Assembly: GCF_019710575.1 (NCBI RefSeq)
Contig: NZ_JAHWFK010000005.1
Location: forward strand, 248,001-312,000
Origin: Paractinoplanes polyasparticus
GTDB taxonomy: Bacteria > Actinomycetota > Actinomycetes > Mycobacteriales > Micromonosporaceae
Direction of reading: 5' to 3'
Length of the DNA: 64,000 nt
Of this stretch, positions 8,660-16,604 are shown piece by piece (positions within the stretch are counted from its first letter, which is position 1; each line of letters starts with the position of its first letter). The notes beneath the pieces were generated by a model. The model was not told where the DNA came from and made no database searches. It saw only the letters and a list, made by a program, of their open reading frames with translations. The translations under genes were made by a program, and so were the position numbers.

Positions 8660-8665
8660 TAGGGT
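8660..8665 (+). promoter_or_regulatory. Putative -10 box (TAGGGT) of a leaderless gene
   Basis: TAGGGT is 6 nt before the ATG at 8672, with no Shine-Dalgarno sequence between. It suggests a leaderless mRNA for the secreted beta-helix protein. Confidence 0.5.
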
Positions 8666-8671
8666 GGCGCG

Positions 8672-9940
8672 ATGCCGAGACGCCTTCGCCTTCCGCTCGC
8701 GGTGACCGCCGCGGCGATTACGCTCGGTGGCGCCCTGGCCGTCGCCGGGTACTCCGCCGCGGATCCGGACACCAACACGGACACCACGCCCGCCGCGCTC
8801 ACCTCGCCGTCGGCCCGGCCCTCGACCCCCTCCCCGGCGGCCACAGTGAGCGTCGCTCCGAAGCTGGGGTCGGCCCTGTCCATCACCTCTCCGCCTCCCC
8901 GGAAGCCGAAGGCCGCCCCCTTCAAGGGCATCCACGTCGACTGCGAGAAGGGCGACGACGGCAACCAGGGCACGCTGTCCAAGCCGCTGCGCAGCATCCG
9001 GGCCGCCACGGCCCGGGCGCTCGACCCGGGTGAGGCGATCGGGCTGGCGCGGGGCTGCACCTGGCAGACGACGGTGCAGCTGCGCGGCGACGGCACCAGG
9101 AACAAGCCCGTCCGGCTCACGTCGTACGGCGCCGGGGCGCTGCCGGTCATCGACGGCCGGTCCGGCAACGACGACAGCGTCGTGCTGCTCAGCGGCGCGT
9201 ACCAGATCCTCGAGAACGTCCGGGTCACCAACGCCACCGCCAACGGCGTCCAGATCATGGGGGCGAACAGCGGCGTACGGTCGGCCACCGTCGACAACGC
9301 CGGCGTCGGCGTGCAGTTCCGCGCTCCCGGCAGCTGGGCCGACCGGGTAACGGTCCGCGACCTCAACATGGTGCGCGACACCCCGGGCGGCGACGACGAC
9401 TACGGCGCGGTCGGCTTCCTGGTCGAGGCCCACGACGTCGAGATCGGCCGCAGCAGCTGCACCAACTGCCGCGCCCCCAGCAACGACTACGGGCACGACG
9501 GCGGCTTCGTCGAGGTGTGGAACTACGCCGACAACCTCGACGTGCACGACAACACCGGGACCAACACCCAGGGCATCCTCGAGATCGGCGCCGACCAGCC
9601 CGACTCCTCGGCCCGCGGCATCAAGCTGCGCGACAACTCGTTCCGGAACTCGCACGGCGGCCTGGTGCTGCACACCGACAACAACTTCGCCATCGCCCAC
9701 GCCCGGATCGCCATCACCGGCAACACGATCTCGAGCACCGGCGCCCAGGATCCGCCCATCCTCGACGGCGACCTGAGCACCGTGACGTTCGACGGCAACA
9801 AGGTCAGCACGGCGAGCTTCGTGGCCCACTCGGCGCCGGCCAGCCACCGCTGCAACAGCATCACGCTGCGCGGCGGGGCCGAACTCGGCTACCAACGGCA
9901 CAGCACCGAAAGGCTGGGCGGGAGTGCCACCTGCTCCTGA
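8672..9940 (+). CDS. Secreted right-handed beta-helix protein
   Basis: A 422-residue exported protein: signal peptide (about 1-28), a Thr/Pro/Ser-rich linker (30-80), then a parallel beta-helix. The helix begins with GIHVDCEKGDDGNQGTLSKPLRSI, the layout of polysaccharide lyases and related proteins where a short repeat-start motif precedes the coils. Asn-rich turns follow, such as ENVRVTNATANGVQI, LDVHDNTGTNTQGILEI and GNTISSTGAQ. Cysteines near 271, 274 and at both ends may form disulfides. A pectate-lyase or alginate-lyase-like function is possible, but no catalytic set is evident. It sits alone, divergent from the serine hydrolase gene. Confidence 0.85.
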   Translation: MPRRLRLPLAVTAAAITLGGALAVAGYSAADPDTNTDTTPAALTSPSARPSTPSPAATVSVAPKLGSALSITSPPPRKPKAAPFKGIHVDCEKGDDGNQGTLSKPLRSIRAATARALDPGEAIGLARGCTWQTTVQLRGDGTRNKPVRLTSYGAGALPVIDGRSGNDDSVVLLSGAYQILENVRVTNATANGVQIMGANSGVRSATVDNAGVGVQFRAPGSWADRVTVRDLNMVRDTPGGDDDYGAVGFLVEAHDVEIGRSSCTNCRAPSNDYGHDGGFVEVWNYADNLDVHDNTGTNTQGILEIGADQPDSSARGIKLRDNSFRNSHGGLVLHTDNNFAIAHARIAITGNTISSTGAQDPPILDGDLSTVTFDGNKVSTASFVAHSAPASHRCNSITLRGGAELGYQRHSTERLGGSATCS

Positions 9941-9993
9941 CCGGGGTCCGGCTGCGATAGCGTGAGCGCGGGACCGATGTCAGGAGATCCACG

Positions 9994-10215
9994 ATGACCG
10001 AATCCAACGCCACCGCCGGAACCCCGGCCGACGAGAACGAGCCGGTCGAAGAGACCGAGCCCGCTCCGGAGGCCGAGGTCTTCACCAACCGGGCGGCGCG
10101 GCGCGCCAAGGGCAAGAGCACGGCGAAGCCCGAGGTCTTCAGCAAGGGTCAGCGCCCGGCCGGCCGGGGCTCTGTGCAGAGCCCTCGCCAGTACGGCAAC
10201 CGCCGCAGCGGCTGA
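9994..10215 (+). CDS. Small acidic/basic hypothetical protein
   Basis: A 73-residue ORF with a good ribosome-binding site (CAGGAG) before ATG 9994. The first 30 residues are strongly acidic (runs of Glu, Pro and Ala), and the rest is basic with NRAARRAKGKS and a Gly/Arg/Ser-rich end. It has no hydrophobic core and is probably disordered. No family is recognised. Such charge-split proteins can bind nucleic acid or another protein, but that is inference only. A strong hairpin follows the stop. Confidence 0.7.
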   Translation: MTESNATAGTPADENEPVEETEPAPEAEVFTNRAARRAKGKSTAKPEVFSKGQRPAGRGSVQSPRQYGNRRSG

Positions 10216-10230
10216 CGCTGTCGAACGGAC

Positions 10231-10263
10231 GCGGGTGCGGACTCTCCATGAGTCCGCACCCGC
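10231..10263. terminator. Bidirectional terminator hairpin
   Basis: Perfect 14-bp arms (10231-10244 and 10250-10263) around a 5-base loop, placed between two convergent genes. It probably ends transcripts from both strands. Confidence 0.8.
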
Positions 10264-10275
10264 TTCTGTCGCTGC

Positions 10276-11136
10276 CTACTGCTGCTGGCGCTTGGCCGCG
10301 CCGACTTCGTACGGGATCGGTTCCCACGCGGCGTTCTTGCCGACCGTGTCGTCACCCTCGATCTCAGCCGCGACACGCCGGACGTTGAGGCCGGCGTTCT
10401 TGGCCTCGAGCAGGGTCTCGTCGTCGTAGTGCGAGGCCCGGAACGAGTTGACCATGTACGTCCGGGTCTTCATGTACTCGACGTAGCGGTCGTGGTGCGC
10501 GTCGTCGAGCCCGAGCGCGGCGAAGATCGCGAGCCGGTCGCCGTCGGCCTTGGCGATGCGCCACTTCGGAATGTTCGGAATGTCCTTGGGCTCCGGGTGC
10601 ACCCACTTCGGGAATTTGTACAGAACGCCGTTGCCGCTGTGGGTGGTACGCATGCTCCACACGGCGAGATCACCCACGCGGGTACGGACATAAACGTTCT
10701 TTCCGTACGAGTGGTCGGCCGTATTGTGCGATTTCGCGCGCAGGTTCAGACCGCCCGTGTGGGACCAGTGGTCCTGCAGATAGATCCCGAACCGCAGCAG
10801 GGTGTAGCGCCCGTTCCAGTCCGGACCCTTTCCGTCCTTGCGGTCCACGTTGTCCTTGTGGAAGCCGCGCTGGCCGGAATTGATCGTGTAGGAGCTGTCA
10901 CCGGAGTACCAGATCTCGTCGCTGCCCAGGAGCTGCCGGGCGACACTGACAAAACGACCGTCGACCAGCACGCTTCGCATCTTCGGGTTGGACAGCAGAT
11001 CGCCGGGACCGCGGCCGCGCGAGGCCATGGCCGCCTCCCGGAAATTCTTGATCTCGTCGCGCGAGTAGGCATTGCGGATGATCTGGTAACCGTTTTCCCA
11101 GAATGCGTTCACATCGACGGTAAGATCTTTGGACAT
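10276..11136 (-). CDS. Fe(II)/2-oxoglutarate-dependent dioxygenase, PhyH type
   Basis: A 286-residue member of the phytanoyl-CoA dioxygenase family. The iron ligands are visible as the H93-x-D95 pair in GFHKDN and the distal H166 in TTHSGNG; the fold opens with FWENGYQIIRNAYSRDEI, typical of PhyH. Members hydroxylate or halogenate small molecules, often in natural-product pathways. It is the only biosynthetic-type enzyme here and is transcribed away from the SARP regulator gene, with a SARP-like operator and -10 box 130-170 bases upstream, so it is the likely target of that regulator. ATG is preceded by GAGGAA. The substrate is unknown. Confidence 0.88.
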   Translation of the reverse strand: MSKDLTVDVNAFWENGYQIIRNAYSRDEIKNFREAAMASRGRGPGDLLSNPKMRSVLVDGRFVSVARQLLGSDEIWYSGDSSYTINSGQRGFHKDNVDRKDGKGPDWNGRYTLLRFGIYLQDHWSHTGGLNLRAKSHNTADHSYGKNVYVRTRVGDLAVWSMRTTHSGNGVLYKFPKWVHPEPKDIPNIPKWRIAKADGDRLAIFAALGLDDAHHDRYVEYMKTRTYMVNSFRASHYDDETLLEAKNAGLNVRRVAAEIEGDDTVGKNAAWEPIPYEVGAAKRQQQ

Positions 11137-11267
11137 TGATTCCTCACCCGGTTGCTGACCATGTTTTCACCGAAGCAACGAAGCCGGATTCGGCTCCCCC
11201 GTTGCACGCAGTGAAGCTTCTGGCCCCGCCGCCCCGGGCACAACGGCCGGAGCGGACGATTCTGGCG

Positions 11268-11308
11268 ATTATCGCGCCGTGAAACCTCATTGAAGCCGAA
11301 GTGAAGCC
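11268..11308 (-). promoter_or_regulatory. SARP-type heptamer direct repeat with -10 box
   Basis: On the minus strand three heptamers GGCTTCA, GGCTTCA and GGTTTCA are spaced exactly 11 bases apart (11302-11308, 11291-11297, 11280-11286, spacers of 4). Six bases after the last one comes GATAAT (11268-11273), a near-consensus -10. This is the architecture known for SARP activators, whose repeats replace the -35 box. It points at the dioxygenase gene starting at 11136 and overlaps the 3' end of the regulator gene. Confidence 0.7.
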
Positions 11309-13068
11309 GGGCGGCCCTGTTCGATCGAGGTGGCGTGCCGGCTGTACAACCCGGCCAGCGGGCTCACCCGGTAGCGGTCGTGGTTGAGCTGTTCGACGAG
11401 GTGCACCCCGACGAGGCGGTCGAGGTGCCGGCGTACCACCGGGACGGGCAGCAGGGCGACCTCGGCCGCCTGCCCGGTCGTGAACGCCTTGGCGGTGTGC
11501 ACCGACACCTGGCGCATCAACTCGGCCGCGTCGGGATCGAGCCCCCGGTACGACCAGGACAACGAGCGTGGCAGCGAACCGGCGTCGTCACCGGCGTCGA
11601 GCGCGGCCAGCCGGTCGGCCTCGTCGACCAGCTGGGCGATCCACGACGACGGTGACACGTGCGGCAGCCGGGCCATCCGCTCGGCGAGGACGCGCAGGGC
11701 CAGGGGCGTACGGTCGCACAGCTCGGCCAGCCGGATCGCCTCTTCGGCGCGGGGGTTCAGGCCGAGCAGGGCCGACGCTTCCGCCGGCTCGAGGCGGGGC
11801 ACGGTCAGGCGTACCGCGCCGTCGTGCACCACCAGGCCCCGCAGCTGATTGCGGCTGGTGACCACCGCGGTGGCGACGGCCCCGGGCAGCAGGGGGCGCA
11901 CCTGGTCGGCGTCGAGCGCGTTGTCGAGCAGGACGGCCAGCCGGCGGTTGGCGGTGAGCGTGCGGAAGAGCTGGGCCCGGGCCGCCACCCCGGGTGGCAC
12001 CTCGGCCGCGGTGACGCCGAGCGCCTCGAGCAGCGCGGCCAGCGCCTCGGACGTCGCCAGGGGCGGCTCGTCGGCGTACCCCCGCAGGTCCAGACAGAAC
12101 CGGCCGTCGGGATAGTCGGCCGCGTTGTCGTGCAGCCACCGCAGCGCCAGGGCCGACTTGCCGATGCCGGCCGGCCCGTCCAGCACGATCACCGCCGCCG
12201 CCTCGTCCCGATGCCAGTCGAGCGTGGCGAACTCCTCGGCCCGCCCGACGAAGTGCAGGGCACCCGCCGGCAGTGTCTGCGGCACCGCGTCCGGCGTGGT
12301 CGTGGCCGGAACCACAGCCGCCGCGACCGCCAGCAGCGGATGCGGGCCGGACCCGCGCAGGATCTGCTGGTGGACCTCGCGCAGCTCGGCGCCCGGTTCG
12401 ACCCCCAGTTCGGCCATGAACCGCTGCGACACCGTGCGGTAGGCGCTGAGCGCCTCGGCCTGCCGTCCCTGCCGGAACAGGGTGGCCATGAGCTGCACCC
12501 AGAACCTTTCCCGGAACGGGTGCTCGACGGTCAGCCGCCGCAGCTCGGGGACGATGCCCTCGGTGCGGTGCAGCAGCAGGTCGGCCTCGATGCGCCGCTC
12601 CAGCGCGAGCAGGCGGCGCTCGTTCAGCGCCGGCAGGTCCATTTCGTGCAGCCACGGCGAGACCACGTCGGCGCAGGCGGGGCCGCGCCACAGCCCGAGC
12701 GCCGCACGCAGCAGGCGGGCCTGAGCGTCCAGACTGGTGGCCGTCCCGGCCTCGGCGACGAGCCGGTCGAACTCGTGCAGGTCGAGCTCGCCGGGCCCGA
12801 CGGTCAGCGAGTAGCCGGCCGGACCGGTGACGATCGAGCCCGGCCAGGGCAGTTCGTGACGCAGCCGCACGATGTTGGTCTGCACCACCCGGCGCAGCGA
12901 GTGCGGGGCGTCGCCGGGCCACATCCGCTGGGCCAGCTGAGCCACCGAGAGCTGCTGGTTGGCGTGCAACAGCAGCGCGGCCAGCACGGTGCGGACCTTG
13001 CCCCCGGTCACCGGCCGGGTCTGCTGCTCGTGCTCCACCAGCAGCGGACCGAGAATGTGATACCGCAT
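11287..13068 (-). CDS. SARP-family activator with NB-ARC ATPase domain (AfsR-like)
   Basis: A 593-residue regulator. Residues 1-95 form the OmpR-like winged helix of SARPs (MRYHILGPLLV to the TGPAGYSLTV strand), and 98-245 the helical bacterial transcriptional activation domain. The NB-ARC switch ATPase spans about 270-500, with Walker A GPAGIGKS (298-305) and Walker B LAVLLDNALD (about 378-387). A C-terminal winged-helix stretch ends the protein; unlike AfsR there is no TPR array, so this is a shortened form. ATG 13068 has GGGGAGG seven bases upstream, and the longer upstream reading adds only non-homologous residues. It probably activates the neighbouring dioxygenase gene. Confidence 0.92.
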   Translation of the reverse strand: MRYHILGPLLVEHEQQTRPVTGGKVRTVLAALLLHANQQLSVAQLAQRMWPGDAPHSLRRVVQTNIVRLRHELPWPGSIVTGPAGYSLTVGPGELDLHEFDRLVAEAGTATSLDAQARLLRAALGLWRGPACADVVSPWLHEMDLPALNERRLLALERRIEADLLLHRTEGIVPELRRLTVEHPFRERFWVQLMATLFRQGRQAEALSAYRTVSQRFMAELGVEPGAELREVHQQILRGSGPHPLLAVAAAVVPATTTPDAVPQTLPAGALHFVGRAEEFATLDWHRDEAAAVIVLDGPAGIGKSALALRWLHDNAADYPDGRFCLDLRGYADEPPLATSEALAALLEALGVTAAEVPPGVAARAQLFRTLTANRRLAVLLDNALDADQVRPLLPGAVATAVVTSRNQLRGLVVHDGAVRLTVPRLEPAEASALLGLNPRAEEAIRLAELCDRTPLALRVLAERMARLPHVSPSSWIAQLVDEADRLAALDAGDDAGSLPRSLSWSYRGLDPDAAELMRQVSVHTAKAFTTGQAAEVALLPVPVVRRHLDRLVGVHLVEQLNHDRYRVSPLAGLYSRHATSIEQGRPASLRLQ

Positions 13069-13412
13069 GCCTACCTCCCCCGTGAGACGCCACTGGCACC
13101 CCGGCCGGGGGCACGAACAGGGCAAGAACGCCGCGGAGCCACGGTCGAACGTCTCGATAAACCTGAAACCTGAGCAGACCGTAGACACCTGGACTCCGCC
13201 CCGCCACCCCTCTTCGTCCCGCCGGGCGAGCCCGCGCGCCGGCGGCAAAGGAATACGGCCGAGCCGGCCCGGAACCTTTTGTTCACCATTTCGGATGGCG
13301 AGAATCGCCGTCGAAGATCAATTCTTGCCGCCCGTGGCCGAGGGCCGCGGCCGCCCGTGTCAGGATCATGAAGAACGGGGTCCTCCCGGGATGACGACGA
13401 AGGAACGATGAC
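13069..13412. other. Divergent promoter region
   Basis: 344 bases between the divergently transcribed SARP and CE7 esterase genes. It is relatively AT-richer around 13260-13330. No clear operator, hairpin or RNA gene was recognised. Confidence 0.5.
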
Positions 13413-14375
13413 TTGCTGACCGACCTCTCTCCCGACCAGCTCGCCACCTACCGCAGCACGCAGACCGCGCCCGCCGGCTTCGACGACTTCTGGGCCGAAA
13501 CCCTGGCCGAGGCCGCGGAACACGACATCGAGGTGCGGCTGAGCGAGGTCCCGACCGGCCTGCGAACCATCTCCACGTACGACGTGACGTTCCGCGGCTA
13601 CGCGGGGCAGGACGTGCGGGCCTGGCTGCGGGTGCCCGCCCACACCACCGGTCCGCTGCCCACTGTCGTGCAGTACGTCGGGTACGGCGGCGGACGTGGC
13701 CACGCCCTGCAGAACCTGTTGTGGGCCTCGGCGGGGTTCGCCCACCTGCAGATGGACACGCGCGGGCAGGGCGCGGGGTGGAGCCTCGGCGTCACGCCCG
13801 ATCAGGCGCCGTCGTCACCGCAGGTGCCGGGGGTGATGACCCGCGGCATCCTCGACCCGGCCACCTATTACTACCGGCGGATGTTCACCGATGCCGTCCG
13901 GGCCGTCGACGCCGCCCGCAGCCTCGACGTGGTCGACAACAGCCGGGTCGCCGTCCTCGGCGGCAGCCAGGGCGGCGGCAACGCGATCGCGGTCGCCGGG
14001 CTGCGCTCCGACCTGGCCGCGGCGGTGGCCTTCGTGCCGTTCCTGTGCGACTTCCCCCGCGCGCTGGCGGTGACCGAGTCGTACCCGTACAAGGAGATCA
14101 TCGACTACCTGATGGTCCACCGCACCGAGGTGGAGCCGGCGCACCGGACCCTCCAGTTCTTCGACGGGGTCAACTTCGCGTCACGCGCGACGGCGCCTGC
14201 GCTGTTCTCGGCCGCACTGCGCGACACCGTCTGCCCGCCGTCCACCGTGTACGGCGCCTTCCACGAATACGGCGGCGAGAAGGAGATCGAGGTCTGGCCG
14301 TACAACGGGCACGAGGGCGGCGGAATCCTCGACGAGGAGCGGGCCCTGGCCTTCCTGCGCGGCCGGCTCGGCTGA
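13413..14375 (+). CDS. Acetyl xylan esterase / cephalosporin-C deacetylase (CE7)
   Basis: A 320-residue alpha/beta hydrolase of carbohydrate esterase family 7. The nucleophile elbow is GGSQGG with S185, and the triad is completed by D271 (ALRDTVCPPS) and H300 (YNGHEGGG). RGQG (117-120) and the typical N-terminal FDDFWAETLAEA helix are also family marks. The enzyme removes acetyl groups from xylo-oligosaccharides or related esters in the cytoplasm; there is no signal peptide. It starts with TTG: the nearby ATG at 13408 is out of frame and stops at once, while AAGGAA lies 8 bases before the TTG. Confidence 0.92.
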   Translation: MLTDLSPDQLATYRSTQTAPAGFDDFWAETLAEAAEHDIEVRLSEVPTGLRTISTYDVTFRGYAGQDVRAWLRVPAHTTGPLPTVVQYVGYGGGRGHALQNLLWASAGFAHLQMDTRGQGAGWSLGVTPDQAPSSPQVPGVMTRGILDPATYYYRRMFTDAVRAVDAARSLDVVDNSRVAVLGGSQGGGNAIAVAGLRSDLAAAVAFVPFLCDFPRALAVTESYPYKEIIDYLMVHRTEVEPAHRTLQFFDGVNFASRATAPALFSAALRDTVCPPSTVYGAFHEYGGEKEIEVWPYNGHEGGGILDEERALAFLRGRLG

Positions 14376-14389
14376 TCCCGTGAGTGATG

Positions 14390-14395
14390 TACCTT
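14390..14395 (+). promoter_or_regulatory. Putative -10 box (TACCTT) of a leaderless gene
   Basis: TACCTT followed by exactly 6 nt and GTG (14402). The same hexamer and spacing occur before the HNH-like gene at 4160, which is why GTG 14402 is preferred over earlier in-frame starts. Confidence 0.5.
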
Positions 14396-14401
14396 CTTGC
14401 C

Positions 14402-15193
14402 GTGACCGCGAAAGAAATGGGTGAGAGTCCGGAGTCGCGCTTTACCGCTCTGCTGGTCGGCGCGGCCCGGCTGCCGGGCGTTCGCATCGATCGGGATGCC
14501 TATCTCAGAAGCGCGCTGAGTCGCTATTGCACCGAGGACGACATCCGTCGGGCCATCGACGGCACTCCGGCCGTGGCCAACATTTCGCCCGAAATTCTCG
14601 ACCGGGCGGCCAACGAGTCGATCCGGTACGAAACGGCCAAGGTCAGCGCCCTCTCGGCCGCGGCCGGCATTCCCGGCCTGCTCTTCCTGCCGGCCACCGT
14701 GCCCGCCGACATGGCCCAGTATTTCGGCCACCTGCTCCGCATAGCGCAGAAGCTCGCCTATTTGTACAGTTGGCCGGATCTGCTGTCCGACGACGGCGAC
14801 GAGCTCGACGACGCGACCAAGGGAGTGCTCACGCTTTTTGTCGGCGTGATGTTCGGGACCCGATCGGCCAATGCCGCCGTGGGGAAAGTCGCCGGCGAGA
14901 TCTCGAAAACCGTGGCCAGGAAACTGCCGCAGAAGGCGCTCACCCACGGCGTGGTCTATCCCGTCGTGAAAAAGGTCGCCGGATACCTCGGCGTTCAGAT
15001 GACGAAGCAGACATTCGCCAAAACCGTCGCCAAGGCGATCCCCGTCGTGGGGGCGGTGGTGTCGGGCGGACTCACCCTGGCGACCTATCTTCCGATGGCC
15101 ACCCGCCTGAAGAAGCATCTCGCGAGCCTCGACCTCACCAAGCCGAAACCTCGGGTCACCGACGCCCGGGTGATCGACGGGGAGGTCGCCTGA
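14402..15193 (+). CDS. EcsC-like hypothetical protein
   Basis: A 263-residue protein of uncertain family. It has a helical N-terminal half, a mildly hydrophobic centre (AAGIPGLLFLPATVPADMAQYF, then LTLFVGVMFG) and a glycine/alanine-rich second hydrophobic part near residues 210-240. The layout recalls EcsC-domain proteins of membranes, but I cannot confirm this. The GTG at 14402 is chosen on the leaderless promoter; GTG 14384 and ATG 14387 are in-frame alternatives. The base composition is slightly less GC-rich than its neighbours. It lies 26 bases after the esterase gene. Confidence 0.55.
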   Translation: MTAKEMGESPESRFTALLVGAARLPGVRIDRDAYLRSALSRYCTEDDIRRAIDGTPAVANISPEILDRAANESIRYETAKVSALSAAAGIPGLLFLPATVPADMAQYFGHLLRIAQKLAYLYSWPDLLSDDGDELDDATKGVLTLFVGVMFGTRSANAAVGKVAGEISKTVARKLPQKALTHGVVYPVVKKVAGYLGVQMTKQTFAKTVAKAIPVVGAVVSGGLTLATYLPMATRLKKHLASLDLTKPKPRVTDARVIDGEVA

Positions 15194-15263
15194 CCGTCGC
15201 GTCCACTGAGGACGCGGGTGTACGGCAAGGTGTTCTCGCCGGCCCTCGAACGCCCTAGCATTC

Positions 15264-16604
15264 ATGATTGTGGATACCGAGACGGACGACAGGCCCGTTC
15301 TGGACGTCGGGTTCGACGAACGCGTCCAGCCGCCCAAGCTTCTGCTCTTCGCCGTTCAGCACCTGCTGACCCTGTCCGCGATCTGGGTCTTCCCGGTGCT
15401 GATCGGCATCACCCTGGGCCTCGCCACCGGCGACGTCACTCCCATGATCCAGGCCTCCTTCCTGCTGGCCGGCATCGTCACCGTCCTGCAGTCGAGCCGG
15501 ATCGTGCGCCTGCCGATCGTGCAGGGGCCGACCGCCGCCTTCTTCGCGGCCGTGCTCGCGGCCGGGGCGGCGTACGGTCTCGACGCCGCGTTCGGGTCGA
15601 TGGTCGTGGCCGGGCTGATCTTCATGGTGCTGACGATCCCGATCGGGCGGTTCGGGGTGCTGATCCACTTTCTGCGCTTCGCCACCGACCCCCTGGTCTA
15701 CGGCACGATGTGCCTGATCATCGGCGCGCAGCTGGCGACGCTCGGCCTGCCGGGCTGGTTCGGCGCCGAGGGTCAGCCCGGGTACGGCTGGGACCTGTTC
15801 TGGATCGGCCTGGTCACCCTGCTCACCGTGGTGGCCTGCCTGCTGTTCGGCGGCTCGACCCTGATCCGGCGGGCCGCCGTGATCATCGGCATGCTGGTCG
15901 GGTCGGTGCTCGCCGCCGTGACCGGGCTGTGGAGCATGCCGGACCTGTCGGGCGTCGCCTTCGTCGGACCGCCCTCGCTGCTGCCGTTCGGGTTCGCCGT
16001 GGCGTGGCCGGCCGTCCTGCTGATGCTGCTCGCCTTCCTCGAGTCGAGCGCCGAGGCGGTCGGCATGTACACGCTCGTCTCACGCTGGGGCGGCGCCGAA
16101 CTGACCCGCGAGCGCATCAACCGCGGCCTGTTCACCGAGTACGCGGGATCGGTCGCCGGCGCCCTGTTCGGCGGGATCGGCACCGCCACCTACCCGGAGA
16201 ACGCCGGCATCGTCCGCGTCACCCGCATCGGCAGCCGGTTCGTCACGATGGCAGCCGGGTTCATCGCCATCGCCCTGGCCTTCCTGCCCGTGTTCAGCAC
16301 GTTCGTGGCCGGCCTGCCGGGCGCGGTGCTGGCCGCCGCGTCCACGGTGCTGTTCGGCATCATCGCGATGAGCGGCGTCCAGATGATGAGCGCCGTCCGG
16401 TGGGACGACCTGAACCTCACGGTCGCCGGCACCGCCTTCATCCTCGCGCTCGGCGGCCAATGGCTGCCCGAGGCGTTCGTCACGACCATGCCGGACTGGG
16501 TACGGGCGCTGGTCACCACTCCGATGATGTTCGGCGCGGTGCTGCTGATCCTGCTCAACGCCGCGGTGAACTACGGCCTGCGCCCCCGGCTGGCCCGCCG
16601 GTGA
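15264..16604 (+). CDS. NCS2-family nucleobase:cation symporter
   Basis: A 446-residue membrane protein with about 12-14 helices, typical of uracil/xanthine permeases. Recognisable elements are the substrate-site strand IVQGPTAAFFA (about residues 87-97), FLESSAEAVGMY with the conserved acidic residue of helix 8, and the signature loop ENAGIVRVT. It should import a purine, pyrimidine or related compound with a cation. The stop overlaps the GTG start of the next gene by 4 bases, so the two are translationally coupled and probably share a substrate pathway. ATG 15264 is taken as start; GTG 15270 is possible. A TAGCAT hexamer (15256-15261) could be the -10. Confidence 0.92.
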   Translation: MIVDTETDDRPVLDVGFDERVQPPKLLLFAVQHLLTLSAIWVFPVLIGITLGLATGDVTPMIQASFLLAGIVTVLQSSRIVRLPIVQGPTAAFFAAVLAAGAAYGLDAAFGSMVVAGLIFMVLTIPIGRFGVLIHFLRFATDPLVYGTMCLIIGAQLATLGLPGWFGAEGQPGYGWDLFWIGLVTLLTVVACLLFGGSTLIRRAAVIIGMLVGSVLAAVTGLWSMPDLSGVAFVGPPSLLPFGFAVAWPAVLLMLLAFLESSAEAVGMYTLVSRWGGAELTRERINRGLFTEYAGSVAGALFGGIGTATYPENAGIVRVTRIGSRFVTMAAGFIAIALAFLPVFSTFVAGLPGAVLAAASTVLFGIIAMSGVQMMSAVRWDDLNLTVAGTAFILALGGQWLPEAFVTTMPDWVRALVTTPMMFGAVLLILLNAAVNYGLRPRLARR

